From positions 1-64,000 of the forward strand of contig NZ_CP045404.1 of the NCBI RefSeq assembly GCF_009363715.1: a DNA stretch of 64,000 nt. Direction: 5' to 3'. The translations under genes and the position numbers were made by a program. Numbering within the stretch: position 1 is the stretch's first letter; every line of letters begins with the position of its first letter. The notes under the pieces were generated by a model. That model was not told the DNA's origin. It saw nothing but the letters and a program-made list of their open reading frames with translations, and did not search any database. The DNA is from Roseovarius sp. THAF9 (GTDB taxonomy: Bacteria; Pseudomonadota; Alphaproteobacteria; Rhodobacterales; Rhodobacteraceae). Positions 21,025 to 29,545 of the stretch are shown here, in pieces.

Positions 21025-21222
21025 TTAGGCCCCCAGCATTTTCCCGCACCAAACCAACACAACCCCGAAAGCAAGCGCAGCGAGACCGATCAATCGGCGC
21101 TGATCGTCTGGCAGCGCCCGAAGCGAGGCAAGCAATTGCTCTACAAGCGAAGGGGCCAGTGCGTACACCAGCCCCTCGACAATCAGAACGAGCCCGAAGG
21201 CCAAGAAGATCGTTGCAATCAA
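21025..21222 (-). CDS. DUF2065 small membrane protein
   Basis: A 65-residue protein with two hydrophobic segments (about 1-24 and 44-62) separated by a short charged loop (LRALPDDQRR). This is the DUF2065/YjeT type often placed behind hflC. Its ATG overlaps the hflC stop as ATGA. The role is unknown; gene order suggests the HflKC membrane complex. Confidence 0.88.
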   Translation of the reverse strand: MIATIFLAFGLVLIVEGLVYALAPSLVEQLLASLRALPDDQRRLIGLAALAFGVVLVWCGKMLGA

Positions 21223-22361
21223 TTTGTCACGTTCTCGCTAACTGGATCATCTTCGTTCGCCGTCGTATCGTCTTGGATATCCCCGGCAGTCGGTTCTTCC
21301 CCAGAACTGTCATCTTCGGCGTCTTTCGCCGCCGCCTCGGCCTCTTGCTGCGCTTCCTGTTCGGCGGCATCTTCCTCAAGGCGCTGCCGCTCGCTTTCAG
21401 GTAGGTCCGGCGAGATTTCCGTTTCGGGCGCCATTTCCCGTAGGCGCTCTATATCAATCTCTTCGAGCGCAACCTCGCCCAGGCCATCAGCACGCACGGC
21501 CTCGAACATTTGGCCCAGAAAACCGCTTTCCGGAGAAAAGACGATGGTCGAATTCGCTTCGTTCATCGAGCGTTCCAACGCAGTAAGAGAACGGTAAAAC
21601 GCGAAGAAGTCCGGATTGTTTCCGAAAGCCTCGGCATAGATCCGGTTACGCTCGGCATCGGCCTCACCGCGCGTAATCTCGGCTTCGCGTTCGGCGTTCG
21701 ATACTGTTTCCACCACGGTCCGGTCCGCTGCTGCTCGAACACGCTGGGCGGCTTCGTTACCACGGGCGATCTCGTCGGCCGCTTCGCGCTCCCGTTCAGC
21801 CCGCATCCGTGCAAAAGTGGCTTCGAGGTTTTGTTGAGGCAGGTTGGTCTGCTTCAACCGAACGTCGACAATCTCAAGCCCCAGCCCGGCAGCGCTCGCA
21901 CGCGCCTGTTCCAGAATGCGAACGGCAAGATCTCGCCGCTGAGGCGACAGAATGGTGTCGGACGTCACTTGGTCCGCACCCAGAACCTCGCGGATCTGAG
22001 CGTTCAGGACCGACGCAAGGCGGTCCTCGGCGACACGTGTGCCCCCGATGCCTACGGCTTGCCGGAACTGGACCACGTCGGCAATGCGATACCGCGTAAA
22101 GGCATCGACTACGAGGCGGCGGTCATCCGACGGTGTCACCTCGATCGCGTCGGTGTCCAAAGACAGGATCCGGCGGTCATAGCGCACAACATCTTGGATG
22201 ACCGGAATCTTGAAACCCAGACCGGGTTCCTCGACCACTTTCTTGATCTGGCCGAATTGCAGCACGAGCGCTTTCTCTCGTTCGTCCACGATATAAAGCG
22301 ACGACAGAAGACCCATGACTGCAACAGCCAATACGGGAAGAAGAAGGGCAGATTTACGCAT
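21219..22361 (-). CDS. hflC: Protease modulator HflC
   Basis: SPFH-domain inner-membrane protein that forms the HflKC cage around FtsH. The 380 residues have an N-terminal transmembrane segment (about 5-22), the SPFH domain (REKALVLQFGQIKKV... DAFTRYRI) and coiled-coil (REREAADEIARGNEAAQRV). An unusual C-terminal tail of about 70 residues is Glu/Asp/Ala-rich and low-complexity (from about 305), where family members are usually shorter. It overlaps hflK by one base (TGATG) and the DUF2065 gene by four. Confidence 0.94.
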   Translation of the reverse strand: MRKSALLLPVLAVAVMGLLSSLYIVDEREKALVLQFGQIKKVVEEPGLGFKIPVIQDVVRYDRRILSLDTDAIEVTPSDDRRLVVDAFTRYRIADVVQFRQAVGIGGTRVAEDRLASVLNAQIREVLGADQVTSDTILSPQRRDLAVRILEQARASAAGLGLEIVDVRLKQTNLPQQNLEATFARMRAEREREAADEIARGNEAAQRVRAAADRTVVETVSNAEREAEITRGEADAERNRIYAEAFGNNPDFFAFYRSLTALERSMNEANSTIVFSPESGFLGQMFEAVRADGLGEVALEEIDIERLREMAPETEISPDLPESERQRLEEDAAEQEAQQEAEAAAKDAEDDSSGEEPTAGDIQDDTTANEDDPVSENVTN

Positions 22362-23536
22362 CAGTTCGATCCTCCGTTTCCGGACTGGCCAGAGCGGCGC
22401 AATTGGTCTAGCGGCAGGTAGGGCAGAACACCCTCGCCGGACGCGCCGGTCGATTCATCCAGCAGGATCTTCTCCATCTTGCCGAGCGTGCGTTCCACGG
22501 TTTCGAGATACAGGCGACGCTGAGTAACTTCGGGGGCTTCGTTGAACTCCTGCGCCACGGCGATAAAGCGACTGGCCTCACCGATGGCTTCGTTGACGAC
22601 CCGGGCGCGATACCCTTCGGCCTGCTCCAAGACCTGCGCGGCTTCACCACGGGCCTCGGCCAGAACGCGGTTGGCATAGGCATCGGCCTGGCGTTGCAGA
22701 CGGTCGCGTTCCTGCTCGGCGGCCTGCACCTCGCGGAAGGCGTCAATCACCTCGCCAGGGGGGTCGGCGGTATCCAGATTGACGCGGACGATGTTGATAC
22801 CGCTTTCGTATTCATCGAGCGTGGATTGAATGTTTTCGCGCGCCGTGTCGGCAATGATGCCACGGTCGCGGTTGAGGATCGGTGCTAGGTTGGTGGCAGC
22901 GATGATCTCGCGCATCACCGCTTCGGACACAGCCTGCACTGTCAGTTGCGGGTCACGAATGTTGAACAGCAGCTTCGCGGGATCGTTAATATTCCAGACG
23001 ACCTGAAAGTCGATATCCACGATGTTCGCGTCGGTGGTCAGCATCAGGCCGTCACCGCCCGACGCACTACTGCTACGGCCGCTGCCGATATTTTCTGTCC
23101 GTTCGGACGTGACGTTGACAACCTCGGCCGAGACGAGTGGCCATGGTGCGAAATTGAGCCCCGGATCGCCGGTCGAATAATACTCACCAAGAAAGAGCTC
23201 GACAGACTGCTCTTCCGGTTTGACGGTATAAAAGCTTGCGGCCCCCCAGAGCGCAGCCGCAATCAGAGCGCCGATCACGATAGTACCGCGGCCGAAACCC
23301 GGTCCGCCGCCACCATCGCCGCCTGCGCCGTTCCCACGGCCTCTGCCGCCCCGGCCTCCCATCAAAACGCGAAGCTGGTCCTGTCCCTTGCGCACGAGTT
23401 CATCTATCTCGGGAATTTGAGAGCCGCCTTCGGGTGGACGCCGGTCACCGTTGCCGCGGTGGCCGCGATCATCATCGTCGCCGCCTCCCCGGTTGCCTCC
23501 ACCGCCGCCCCAAGGGCCGCCAGAATGTCCAGCCAT
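22361..23536 (-). CDS. hflK: FtsH protease activity modulator HflK
   Basis: SPFH partner of HflC. The 391 residues start with a Gly/Asp/Arg-rich cytosolic head (MAGHSGGPWGGGG), then a transmembrane segment around 80-100 (GTIVIGALIAAALWGAASFY), SPFH domain (VVWNINDPAKLLFNI) and a helical coiled-coil. ATG 23536 is used, which begins the Gly-rich head; the frame opens ten codons earlier at 23566. First gene of hflK-hflC-DUF2065, with degP further downstream. Confidence 0.94.
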   Translation of the reverse strand: MAGHSGGPWGGGGGNRGGGDDDDRGHRGNGDRRPPEGGSQIPEIDELVRKGQDQLRVLMGGRGGRGRGNGAGGDGGGGPGFGRGTIVIGALIAAALWGAASFYTVKPEEQSVELFLGEYYSTGDPGLNFAPWPLVSAEVVNVTSERTENIGSGRSSSASGGDGLMLTTDANIVDIDFQVVWNINDPAKLLFNIRDPQLTVQAVSEAVMREIIAATNLAPILNRDRGIIADTARENIQSTLDEYESGINIVRVNLDTADPPGEVIDAFREVQAAEQERDRLQRQADAYANRVLAEARGEAAQVLEQAEGYRARVVNEAIGEASRFIAVAQEFNEAPEVTQRRLYLETVERTLGKMEKILLDESTGASGEGVLPYLPLDQLRRSGQSGNGGSN

Positions 23537-23608
23537 GAAATCTTTTCCCTTCATCCAATCGCGCAACGCGCCGTCCCTGTGTCATAACTGTGCACAACAG
23601 TCAAAAAT

Positions 23609-25066
23609 TCAACCACTACGCAAGGGGTCCCGCATTGTCACGATTTCTTCGGACATGGTCGGATGCACCGCTACGGTCCGGTCGAAGTCGGCTTTTGTCG
23701 CGCCCATCTTGACTGCAACGCCAGCCAATTGGATCATTTCGCCCGCATTCGGCGCGACGATGTGACAGCCCATGACCGTGTCGGTTTCCTTGGATACCAC
23801 CAGTTTCATCAGCACGCGGTAGGGCTGTCCGGCAAAGGCCGTGCGCATCGGGCGGAACGAGGTGCAGTAGACGTGCACGGGCTCCTTTTCACGGGCTTCT
23901 TCCTCCGTAAGTCCCACCGTGCCGAATTCGGGCTGGGTGAACACTGCGGACGGGATCAGCTTGTGATCGACCGGCGTTGGGTTGTCCTTGAAAACGGTTT
24001 CCACGAACGCCATCCCCTCGCGGATCGCGACGGGTGTAAGGTTGACCCGGTCTGTCACATCTCCGATGGCGTAGATCGACGGTACCGACGTCTGGCTGTA
24101 CTCGTCCACGACGATCTGGCCTCGGCGCCCCATTTTGACGCCCACTTCCTCCAGGCCCATATCAGATGTGTTGGGGGTGCGCCCGATGGCAAACAGGACC
24201 GCGTCGAACTCCGTTTCTTTTCCGTTGGTCGCTTTCACCCGGATCGGGCCATTGTAATCATCTGGCGCCTTGGCGCCGTGTGACAGCTCTCCTGCCGGAG
24301 GTCCCATCGAAGCCTCCGATTCGGTCAGCTGGGTCTCGGCTGGACGCCCCTCGCTGGCCGGTGCCATCTCCACGATGTTGGTACCGAAATGCAGGTCGAT
24401 GCCTTTTTCACTCATACCTTCCGCGATGATACCGCGGGCTTCTTCGTCGAAGCCGCGCAAGATCTGGGCACCGCGATAGTAGAGCGTGACATCCACGCCA
24501 AGCCCGGCCAGAACGCAGGCAAATTCACACGCGATGTAACCGCCACCGACAATGAGGATCGATTTGGGCAATTCTTCCATGTGAAAAATGTCGTCGGACA
24601 CAATCCCGAGTTCCGCATTGGGAAGGTCGGGGCGGACCGGGTGCCCGCCTGTGGCGACGAGGATGTGTTTTGCCGTAACCTCCTCACCGGTAGACATCGT
24701 AACCGTATTCGCGTCCTTGAGGCGGGCACGGCCATCGAACATCGTCACCCCGGAATTTTCCAGAAGACTGCGATACACGCCTTCCAGCCTGTCAAGTTCG
24801 CCATGCAGACGTTTGCGGAAGCCGGGCCAGTCGAAACCAGCCAGCTTCATATCCCAGCCATAGGCGGCGGCTTCGTCGGGGAACGTGGAGAACTCCGATG
24901 CAAAAACCATCAGTTTCTTCGGGACGCAGCCGCGGATCACGCAGGTTCCACCATAACGATCCTCTTCTGCCAGCGCGACTTTCGCGCCATTGGCGCTGGC
25001 AACGCGGGCGGCACGGACCCCTCCGGACCCGCCGCCAATGACAAAAAGGTCATAGTCGAATTTCAT
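23609..25066 (-). CDS. gor: Glutathione-disulfide reductase
   Basis: FAD enzyme reducing GSSG with NADPH. The 485 residues show FAD-binding GGGSGGVRAARV (11-22), the redox pair Cys42/Cys47 in GGTCVIRGCVPKK, the NADPH-site GGGYIACEFA (174-183), and the dimer-interface catalytic His in TVAVHPTMSEE. It is about 35 residues longer than usual: a Ser/Ala/Pro/Glu-rich insert lies at about 237-272 (bases 24253-24361), in the NADPH domain. It follows rpiA by 13 bases on the same strand. Confidence 0.94.
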   Translation of the reverse strand: MKFDYDLFVIGGGSGGVRAARVASANGAKVALAEEDRYGGTCVIRGCVPKKLMVFASEFSTFPDEAAAYGWDMKLAGFDWPGFRKRLHGELDRLEGVYRSLLENSGVTMFDGRARLKDANTVTMSTGEEVTAKHILVATGGHPVRPDLPNAELGIVSDDIFHMEELPKSILIVGGGYIACEFACVLAGLGVDVTLYYRGAQILRGFDEEARGIIAEGMSEKGIDLHFGTNIVEMAPASEGRPAETQLTESEASMGPPAGELSHGAKAPDDYNGPIRVKATNGKETEFDAVLFAIGRTPNTSDMGLEEVGVKMGRRGQIVVDEYSQTSVPSIYAIGDVTDRVNLTPVAIREGMAFVETVFKDNPTPVDHKLIPSAVFTQPEFGTVGLTEEEAREKEPVHVYCTSFRPMRTAFAGQPYRVLMKLVVSKETDTVMGCHIVAPNAGEMIQLAGVAVKMGATKADFDRTVAVHPTMSEEIVTMRDPLRSG

Positions 25067-25079
25067 GGCGCCGATGCCC

Positions 25080-25868
25080 TCAGTCCTGCAAGTCAGTGAA
25101 AAGATTGTCGGTCTCGACGAAATCGAGTCGATCTTCTTCGACGGTTCCTTCGTTTATGTCGCGCGTCTCGACCCGTCCGTCACCGTAGCCCAGGATTACG
25201 ACATCGCAAATGTCTATGAATAGGCCATTCTCGACGACACCAGGCATCTGGTTCAACACCATTGACAATTGATGCGCATTGCCGATTCGACCGAGGTGTA
25301 GATCCAGAATGTAGTTTCCTTCGTCTGTGACGAAGGCGCTGTCGCCGTTCATGCGCAGGGAGGCGTCGCGGCCCAAGACGTCCATCGAGATCAGCAATTC
25401 CTCAATCAGCGACTTTGTGGTCTGCCAGCCGAAAGGGATGACCTCAACCGGCAAGGGAAAGGCGCCAAGTTTTTCGACTTCTTTGCCTACATCCGCGATG
25501 ACGATCATCTGGTCGGAGGCCGTGGCAACGATCTTTTCCTGCAAAAGAGCGCCACCGCCACCTTTGATGAGATTGAGATTGCCATCGAACTCATCCGCGC
25601 CGTCGATGGTGACGTCGATCCAGCGCGCCTCGTCCAAGCTAATAACCTCGATACCCACCTCGCGCGCAAGCTCGGCTGTGCGCGTTGACGTCGGAACACC
25701 GCGTATCTGGAGCCCGTCTTCACGAACAAGTTCACCGAGACATCGCACCATCCAAGCGGCTGTGGATCCCGTCCCGAGACCAACGCGCATCCCATCTTCG
25801 ACATAGTCGACAGAGCGTTTCGCGGCTACGAATTTCGCTTTGTCAATCGGTGACAACTCTCCGGTCAT
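25080..25868 (-). CDS. rpiA: Ribose-5-phosphate isomerase A
   Basis: Interconverts ribose-5-phosphate and ribulose-5-phosphate in the pentose phosphate pathway. The 262 residues include the phosphate loop GLGTGSTAAW, the active-site block DGADEFDGNLNLIKGGGGAL and the C-terminal ribose-binding region. The C-terminal tail (EEDRLDFVETDNLFTDLQD) is acidic and slightly longer than in Escherichia coli. Probably cotranscribed with gor, which links NADPH-generating carbon flow with glutathione reduction. Confidence 0.95.
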   Translation of the reverse strand: MTGELSPIDKAKFVAAKRSVDYVEDGMRVGLGTGSTAAWMVRCLGELVREDGLQIRGVPTSTRTAELAREVGIEVISLDEARWIDVTIDGADEFDGNLNLIKGGGGALLQEKIVATASDQMIVIADVGKEVEKLGAFPLPVEVIPFGWQTTKSLIEELLISMDVLGRDASLRMNGDSAFVTDEGNYILDLHLGRIGNAHQLSMVLNQMPGVVENGLFIDICDVVILGYGDGRVETRDINEGTVEEDRLDFVETDNLFTDLQD

Positions 25869-25965
25869 GCGCGTAACTCCATCAGGCGGGCATCGTGGCT
25901 CGCGTTATAGGCAGTTTGCGCGTCAGGGGCGAGGGGTCATTTGAACTGCTGCAGGTTCAGCGCTT

Positions 25966-26094
25966 CTACTGAGCCTTTATCTTAGCCACGTCCGAAGAAA
26001 TCGCAGAAGGAAAAGTTTTCATGCTGGTTGATTCGCCCCCGAAGAAGACGATGACGCCCGCAGCAAGAATTAGAATAAGCCCTGTTGTTTGCAT
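25966..26094 (-). CDS. Possible 42-residue membrane protein
   Basis: An uninterrupted short frame starting MQTTGLILILAAGVIVFFGG and ending in a polar stretch with Lys and Ser. The N-terminal 20 residues would make one membrane helix with a tiny polar C-terminal tail. The ribosome-binding site is weak (GGGGCCGAAA). It lies between rpiA and sdaA, about 100 bases upstream of rpiA. No family is recognised; it may be spurious. Confidence 0.35.
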   Translation of the reverse strand: MQTTGLILILAAGVIVFFGGESTSMKTFPSAISSDVAKIKAQ

Positions 26095-26306
26095 TTTCGG
26101 CCCCGCATTTGGAGTGAAATTTTGAAGTGGGACGGGTCAGATCGTTCCAAGTTCCAGTTTGGCGCAAAACAATTAACTCAATGTGAAATAACATTTAGGC
26201 AATGGCGTGGAACGGTGGATCGGCGTCGGTTTTGTGCGGCCCTTTACGCGCGATGCGACATAGTCAGTGGTTGGGTCGCGGCGCTGATCGCTCTAGGTTT
26301 CCAACC

Positions 26307-27680
26307 ATGTTTTTGTCTATCTTCGAAATGTTCAAGGTCGGGATCGGCCCGTCTTCTTCCCATACGATGGGTCCCATGGTGGCGGCCGCCCGGTTTCTTG
26401 ACCTTATGCGCGCGTCTCCGTTCGAGTTCCATGGACTGCGGGCCAGTTTGCACGGCTCTCTGGCCTTCACTGGCGTAGGCCATGCAACCGACCGCGCGAC
26501 GATCCTGGGTCTGGCCGGGTTTCGGCCCGAAACCTACGACAATAACGAGGCCGAGTCGGTCCTGAAGGACATCCGGGAGTCCGGTATTGTGACGCCGCCC
26601 GGGCTGCCGGTGCTGCAATTCCACCCGAAAGAGGATCTTCAATTCGATTTCGGCCCGAATCTGCCTGGCCATGCAAACGGCATGATCCTAATGGCGACCG
26701 ACAAGCAGGGCGATGTGATTCTGCAAGAGACCTACTATTCTGTCGGTGGCGGCTTTGTCCTGACACGTGACGAGCTGGCCGCCGGTCGGGACACCGACGA
26801 TGGCCCGCCGGTGCCCTATCCGTTCAAGAGCGCGGCCGAAATGCTGGAAATGGCCGACACAAGTGGCAAATCCATCGCGGAGATGAAAAAGGCGAACGAA
26901 ATCTCACGTGGGGGTTCGGAAAATCTGCGCAGCGGCGTGGCGCGCCTGTGGCAGGTCATGAATGACTGCATCGAGCGTGGACTTGCCAACGACGGAATCC
27001 TGCCCGGAGGCCTTCAGGTGCGCCGCCGTTCCAAGGCGATTCACGAGGCGCTGCTGGCAGAGCGCGGCACGAACCTGAATGCGCCGCATAAAATCAACGA
27101 CTGGATCAGCATCTATGCGATGGCCGTGAACGAGGAGAACGCTGCAGGAGGGCAGGTTGTTACTGCGCCGACGAATGGTGCGGCAGGGGTGGTGCCGGCT
27201 GTCATCAAGTATTGGCTTGAGCATGTGCCCGGGGCCAATGAGCGCGATATCGAGATATTCCTTCTGACCGCGGCGGCGATCGGCGGGCTTGTAAAATTCA
27301 ACGCGTCGATCAGTGGGGCCGAGGCGGGTTGCCAAGCCGAAGTCGGCAGTGCGTCCGCCATGGGTGCGGCCGGACTGACAGCAGTTCTGGGCGGCACGCC
27401 CGCGCAGATCGAAAACGCCGCCGAAATTGCGCTGGAACACCATCTTGGTATGACGTGCGACCCAGTTAAGGGCCTGGTGCAGGTTCCGTGCATTGAGCGC
27501 AACGGGCTTGGTGCGATCAAGGCCGTGAGTGCCGCAAGCCTGGCGCTGCGCGGCGACGGGGTGCATCTGGTGCCTCTTGACGCCTGTATCGAGACCATGC
27601 GCCAGACCGGCGCGGATATGAGCGAACGTTACAAAGAAACCTCGCTCGGCGGGCTTGCAGTCAACGTGCCGAACTGCTGA
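26307..27680 (+). CDS. sdaA: L-serine ammonia-lyase (iron-sulfur type)
   Basis: Converts L-serine to pyruvate and ammonia with a 4Fe-4S cluster. The 457 residues carry the beta-domain start MFLSIFEMFKVGIGPSSSHTMGP, the catalytic-domain blocks NAAGGQVVTAPTNGAAGVVP and AEAGCQAEVGSASAMGAAGL, and the Cys ligands in GMTCDPVKGLVQVPCIERN. Single-chain form of typical length. The frame opens 35 codons earlier, but those are not family-like; ATG 26307 is used. The 212 bases upstream show no gene, hairpin or clear promoter. Confidence 0.95.
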   Translation: MFLSIFEMFKVGIGPSSSHTMGPMVAAARFLDLMRASPFEFHGLRASLHGSLAFTGVGHATDRATILGLAGFRPETYDNNEAESVLKDIRESGIVTPPGLPVLQFHPKEDLQFDFGPNLPGHANGMILMATDKQGDVILQETYYSVGGGFVLTRDELAAGRDTDDGPPVPYPFKSAAEMLEMADTSGKSIAEMKKANEISRGGSENLRSGVARLWQVMNDCIERGLANDGILPGGLQVRRRSKAIHEALLAERGTNLNAPHKINDWISIYAMAVNEENAAGGQVVTAPTNGAAGVVPAVIKYWLEHVPGANERDIEIFLLTAAAIGGLVKFNASISGAEAGCQAEVGSASAMGAAGLTAVLGGTPAQIENAAEIALEHHLGMTCDPVKGLVQVPCIERNGLGAIKAVSAASLALRGDGVHLVPLDACIETMRQTGADMSERYKETSLGGLAVNVPNC

Positions 27681-27800
27681 ACGTATCCGTCAGCGAATGC
27701 TCCTGGGGGCGCTAATTTGGCTTGACGCCGATGGGTTCTTGGCGCGCAGTGCCGCTTGCTTCGCTTGGGGTGGCAACGTGACAGAAACCAGAAGGGCCCA

Positions 27801-28715
27801 ATGACAGAGAAGCCACCCCGGACCACTCTAGGGATTCTGCTGATGGTGGGGTTTTCGCTGATTGCGCCTGCGATGGATGCGTCGGCAAAGCTGCTCGGCG
27901 ACGCACTGGCTGTGGGCCAAATCGTTGCGTCGCGGTTCGGCATTCAGGCTGCGCTACTGCTGCCGCTGGCTTTGACAATGGGGTGGCTGCACCGGCCTGG
28001 CTTCGGCGAAAGCGCTTTGCACCTTCTGCGCGGGGCACTAATCCTGATCGCAACGGCCTGCTTTTTCCAGGCGCTGCGATACATGCCCATCGCGGATGCA
28101 ATTGCGGTGTTTTTCGTCGAGCCTTTCATTCTCACGCTTTTGGGTGGGCTCCTGCTGGGCGAGTCGATCGGGCCGCGGCGTTACGCGGCCTGCGCCGTCG
28201 GATTTGTCGGCGCTCTTTTTGTGATACAACCCAGCTTCAGCGAGGTGGGCCCGGTCGTGCTGCTTCCGCTGGTGACGGCTGTTTGCTTTGCATTCTACAT
28301 GATCCTGACCCGCAGTATGGCAGTCCGGATTAACCCTATCTCAATGCAGGCATATACCGGACTTGCGGCACTGCTCCTCGTGGCGCCGGTTCTTTGGGTA
28401 TTCGATGGTTCCGGCGTTGCACCGTTAGACCCGTCCTGGCCTGATCAGCGCGAGTTGCTTCTTCTGGGCGCTGTCGGCCTTATCGCGACTGCCAGCCATG
28501 TCTGTATCAGTTTTGCACTGAAACTGGCACCTGCATCGGTTCTGGCGCCGATCCAATATCTGGAAATCGTTGGCGCAAGTGCGCTGGGCTATATCATATT
28601 CGGGGACCTGCTTGATGTGCCGACCTTGTTCGGCATGGCACTGATCGTTTCGGCTGGGCTATACGTGTTCGCCCGCGAAAGACGGCTGGAGCGTCGCCCT
28701 ATGCCCGCGCCATGA
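27801..28715 (+). CDS. DMT superfamily transporter (EamA domains)
   Basis: A 304-residue membrane protein with about ten hydrophobic segments arranged as two EamA repeats; the FFQALRYMPIADAIAVFFVEP signature of the first repeat is clear. Such proteins export amino acids or metabolites; the substrate cannot be told. ATG 27801 follows AGAAGGGCCCA; the 15 codons upstream are rejected. It converges with the thiamine diphosphokinase gene, four bases apart. Confidence 0.88.
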   Translation: MTEKPPRTTLGILLMVGFSLIAPAMDASAKLLGDALAVGQIVASRFGIQAALLLPLALTMGWLHRPGFGESALHLLRGALILIATACFFQALRYMPIADAIAVFFVEPFILTLLGGLLLGESIGPRRYAACAVGFVGALFVIQPSFSEVGPVVLLPLVTAVCFAFYMILTRSMAVRINPISMQAYTGLAALLLVAPVLWVFDGSGVAPLDPSWPDQRELLLLGAVGLIATASHVCISFALKLAPASVLAPIQYLEIVGASALGYIIFGDLLDVPTLFGMALIVSAGLYVFARERRLERRPMPAP

Positions 28716-28719
28716 TCAA

Positions 28720-29397
28720 TCATGCCGCAATTGGCCAAGTGGCGGCATTCTGTATGAGAACGTTCGCGGCTTCCTCGAAAGCTGACGCTGGTAGGATCAA
28801 CAGCATTTTCGGCGCGGTCAGGTGAAGCGAAATGGGGCCGGTCGCCCTGTTCGATGTTCCGACCCGACCGTCCGGCGTAAATGTCAGACCGGAGATCGGC
28901 CATTCAAGTCCCTCTGACATACCTTCCACGACACCGAGCGGAAACAGAGACACAGGCGTTCCCGGTGCCAGATCCAGCGCGATAGACGGGGGAGCGAGGA
29001 AAACGATATCGGTTCCGTCCAGAAGGAGGCAGCGCCGTTGCGGATAGCGTACCAAAGTATTGAGATTGGCCAAGTGATGGTCGATCCGGCGCCCGGTGAA
29101 CCCGACACCCAGCGCCAGAGGCGCATCGACATTGCTCAGGCATTTCTCGAAATCCGTGCTGTCCTGTTCGGGGATGTGATGCAGTTGATCGGGCGACAAG
29201 GTGGCGCGCGTCTCGTCGCTCAACGAATCAAAGTCTCCGATCACTGCGGACGGCACGAGTCCCGCATGGCGCACCGCATCCGCGCCGCCGTCCGCGGCAA
29301 CAACCAAGGGGCCGACGGCCCGCGCGCGGACCAGGTCTGTTTCGCCAAGCTGGCCGCCACCAACCAGCGTAACCGGGCTCGAATGCTGAACAATCAC
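28720..29397 (-). CDS. Thiamine diphosphokinase
   Basis: Transfers pyrophosphate from ATP to thiamine, giving TPP. The 225 residues show family motifs AADGGADAVRHAG, IGDFDSLSDETR, PEQDSTDFEKCL and GFTGRRIDHHLANLNTL. The start is GTG 29397, with GGGAAATTCATC upstream. No THI-box is visible in the 148-base divergent gap, unlike thiD in this window. Confidence 0.9.
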   Translation of the reverse strand: MIVQHSSPVTLVGGGQLGETDLVRARAVGPLVVAADGGADAVRHAGLVPSAVIGDFDSLSDETRATLSPDQLHHIPEQDSTDFEKCLSNVDAPLALGVGFTGRRIDHHLANLNTLVRYPQRRCLLLDGTDIVFLAPPSIALDLAPGTPVSLFPLGVVEGMSEGLEWPISGLTFTPDGRVGTSNRATGPISLHLTAPKMLLILPASAFEEAANVLIQNAATWPIAA

Positions 29398-29545
29398 GAT
29401 GAATTTCCCGAATTAACTACTATTTTGGAAACAAGACACATTCTGGCCTCGAAATGATACGGTAAAATTCTAAGAATCGGGCCGCTTTCGTCGCTGCCAT
29501 CATGGTAAAAATTATGATTGCAGGCAAAGTAGAGCGAGCAAAAAG

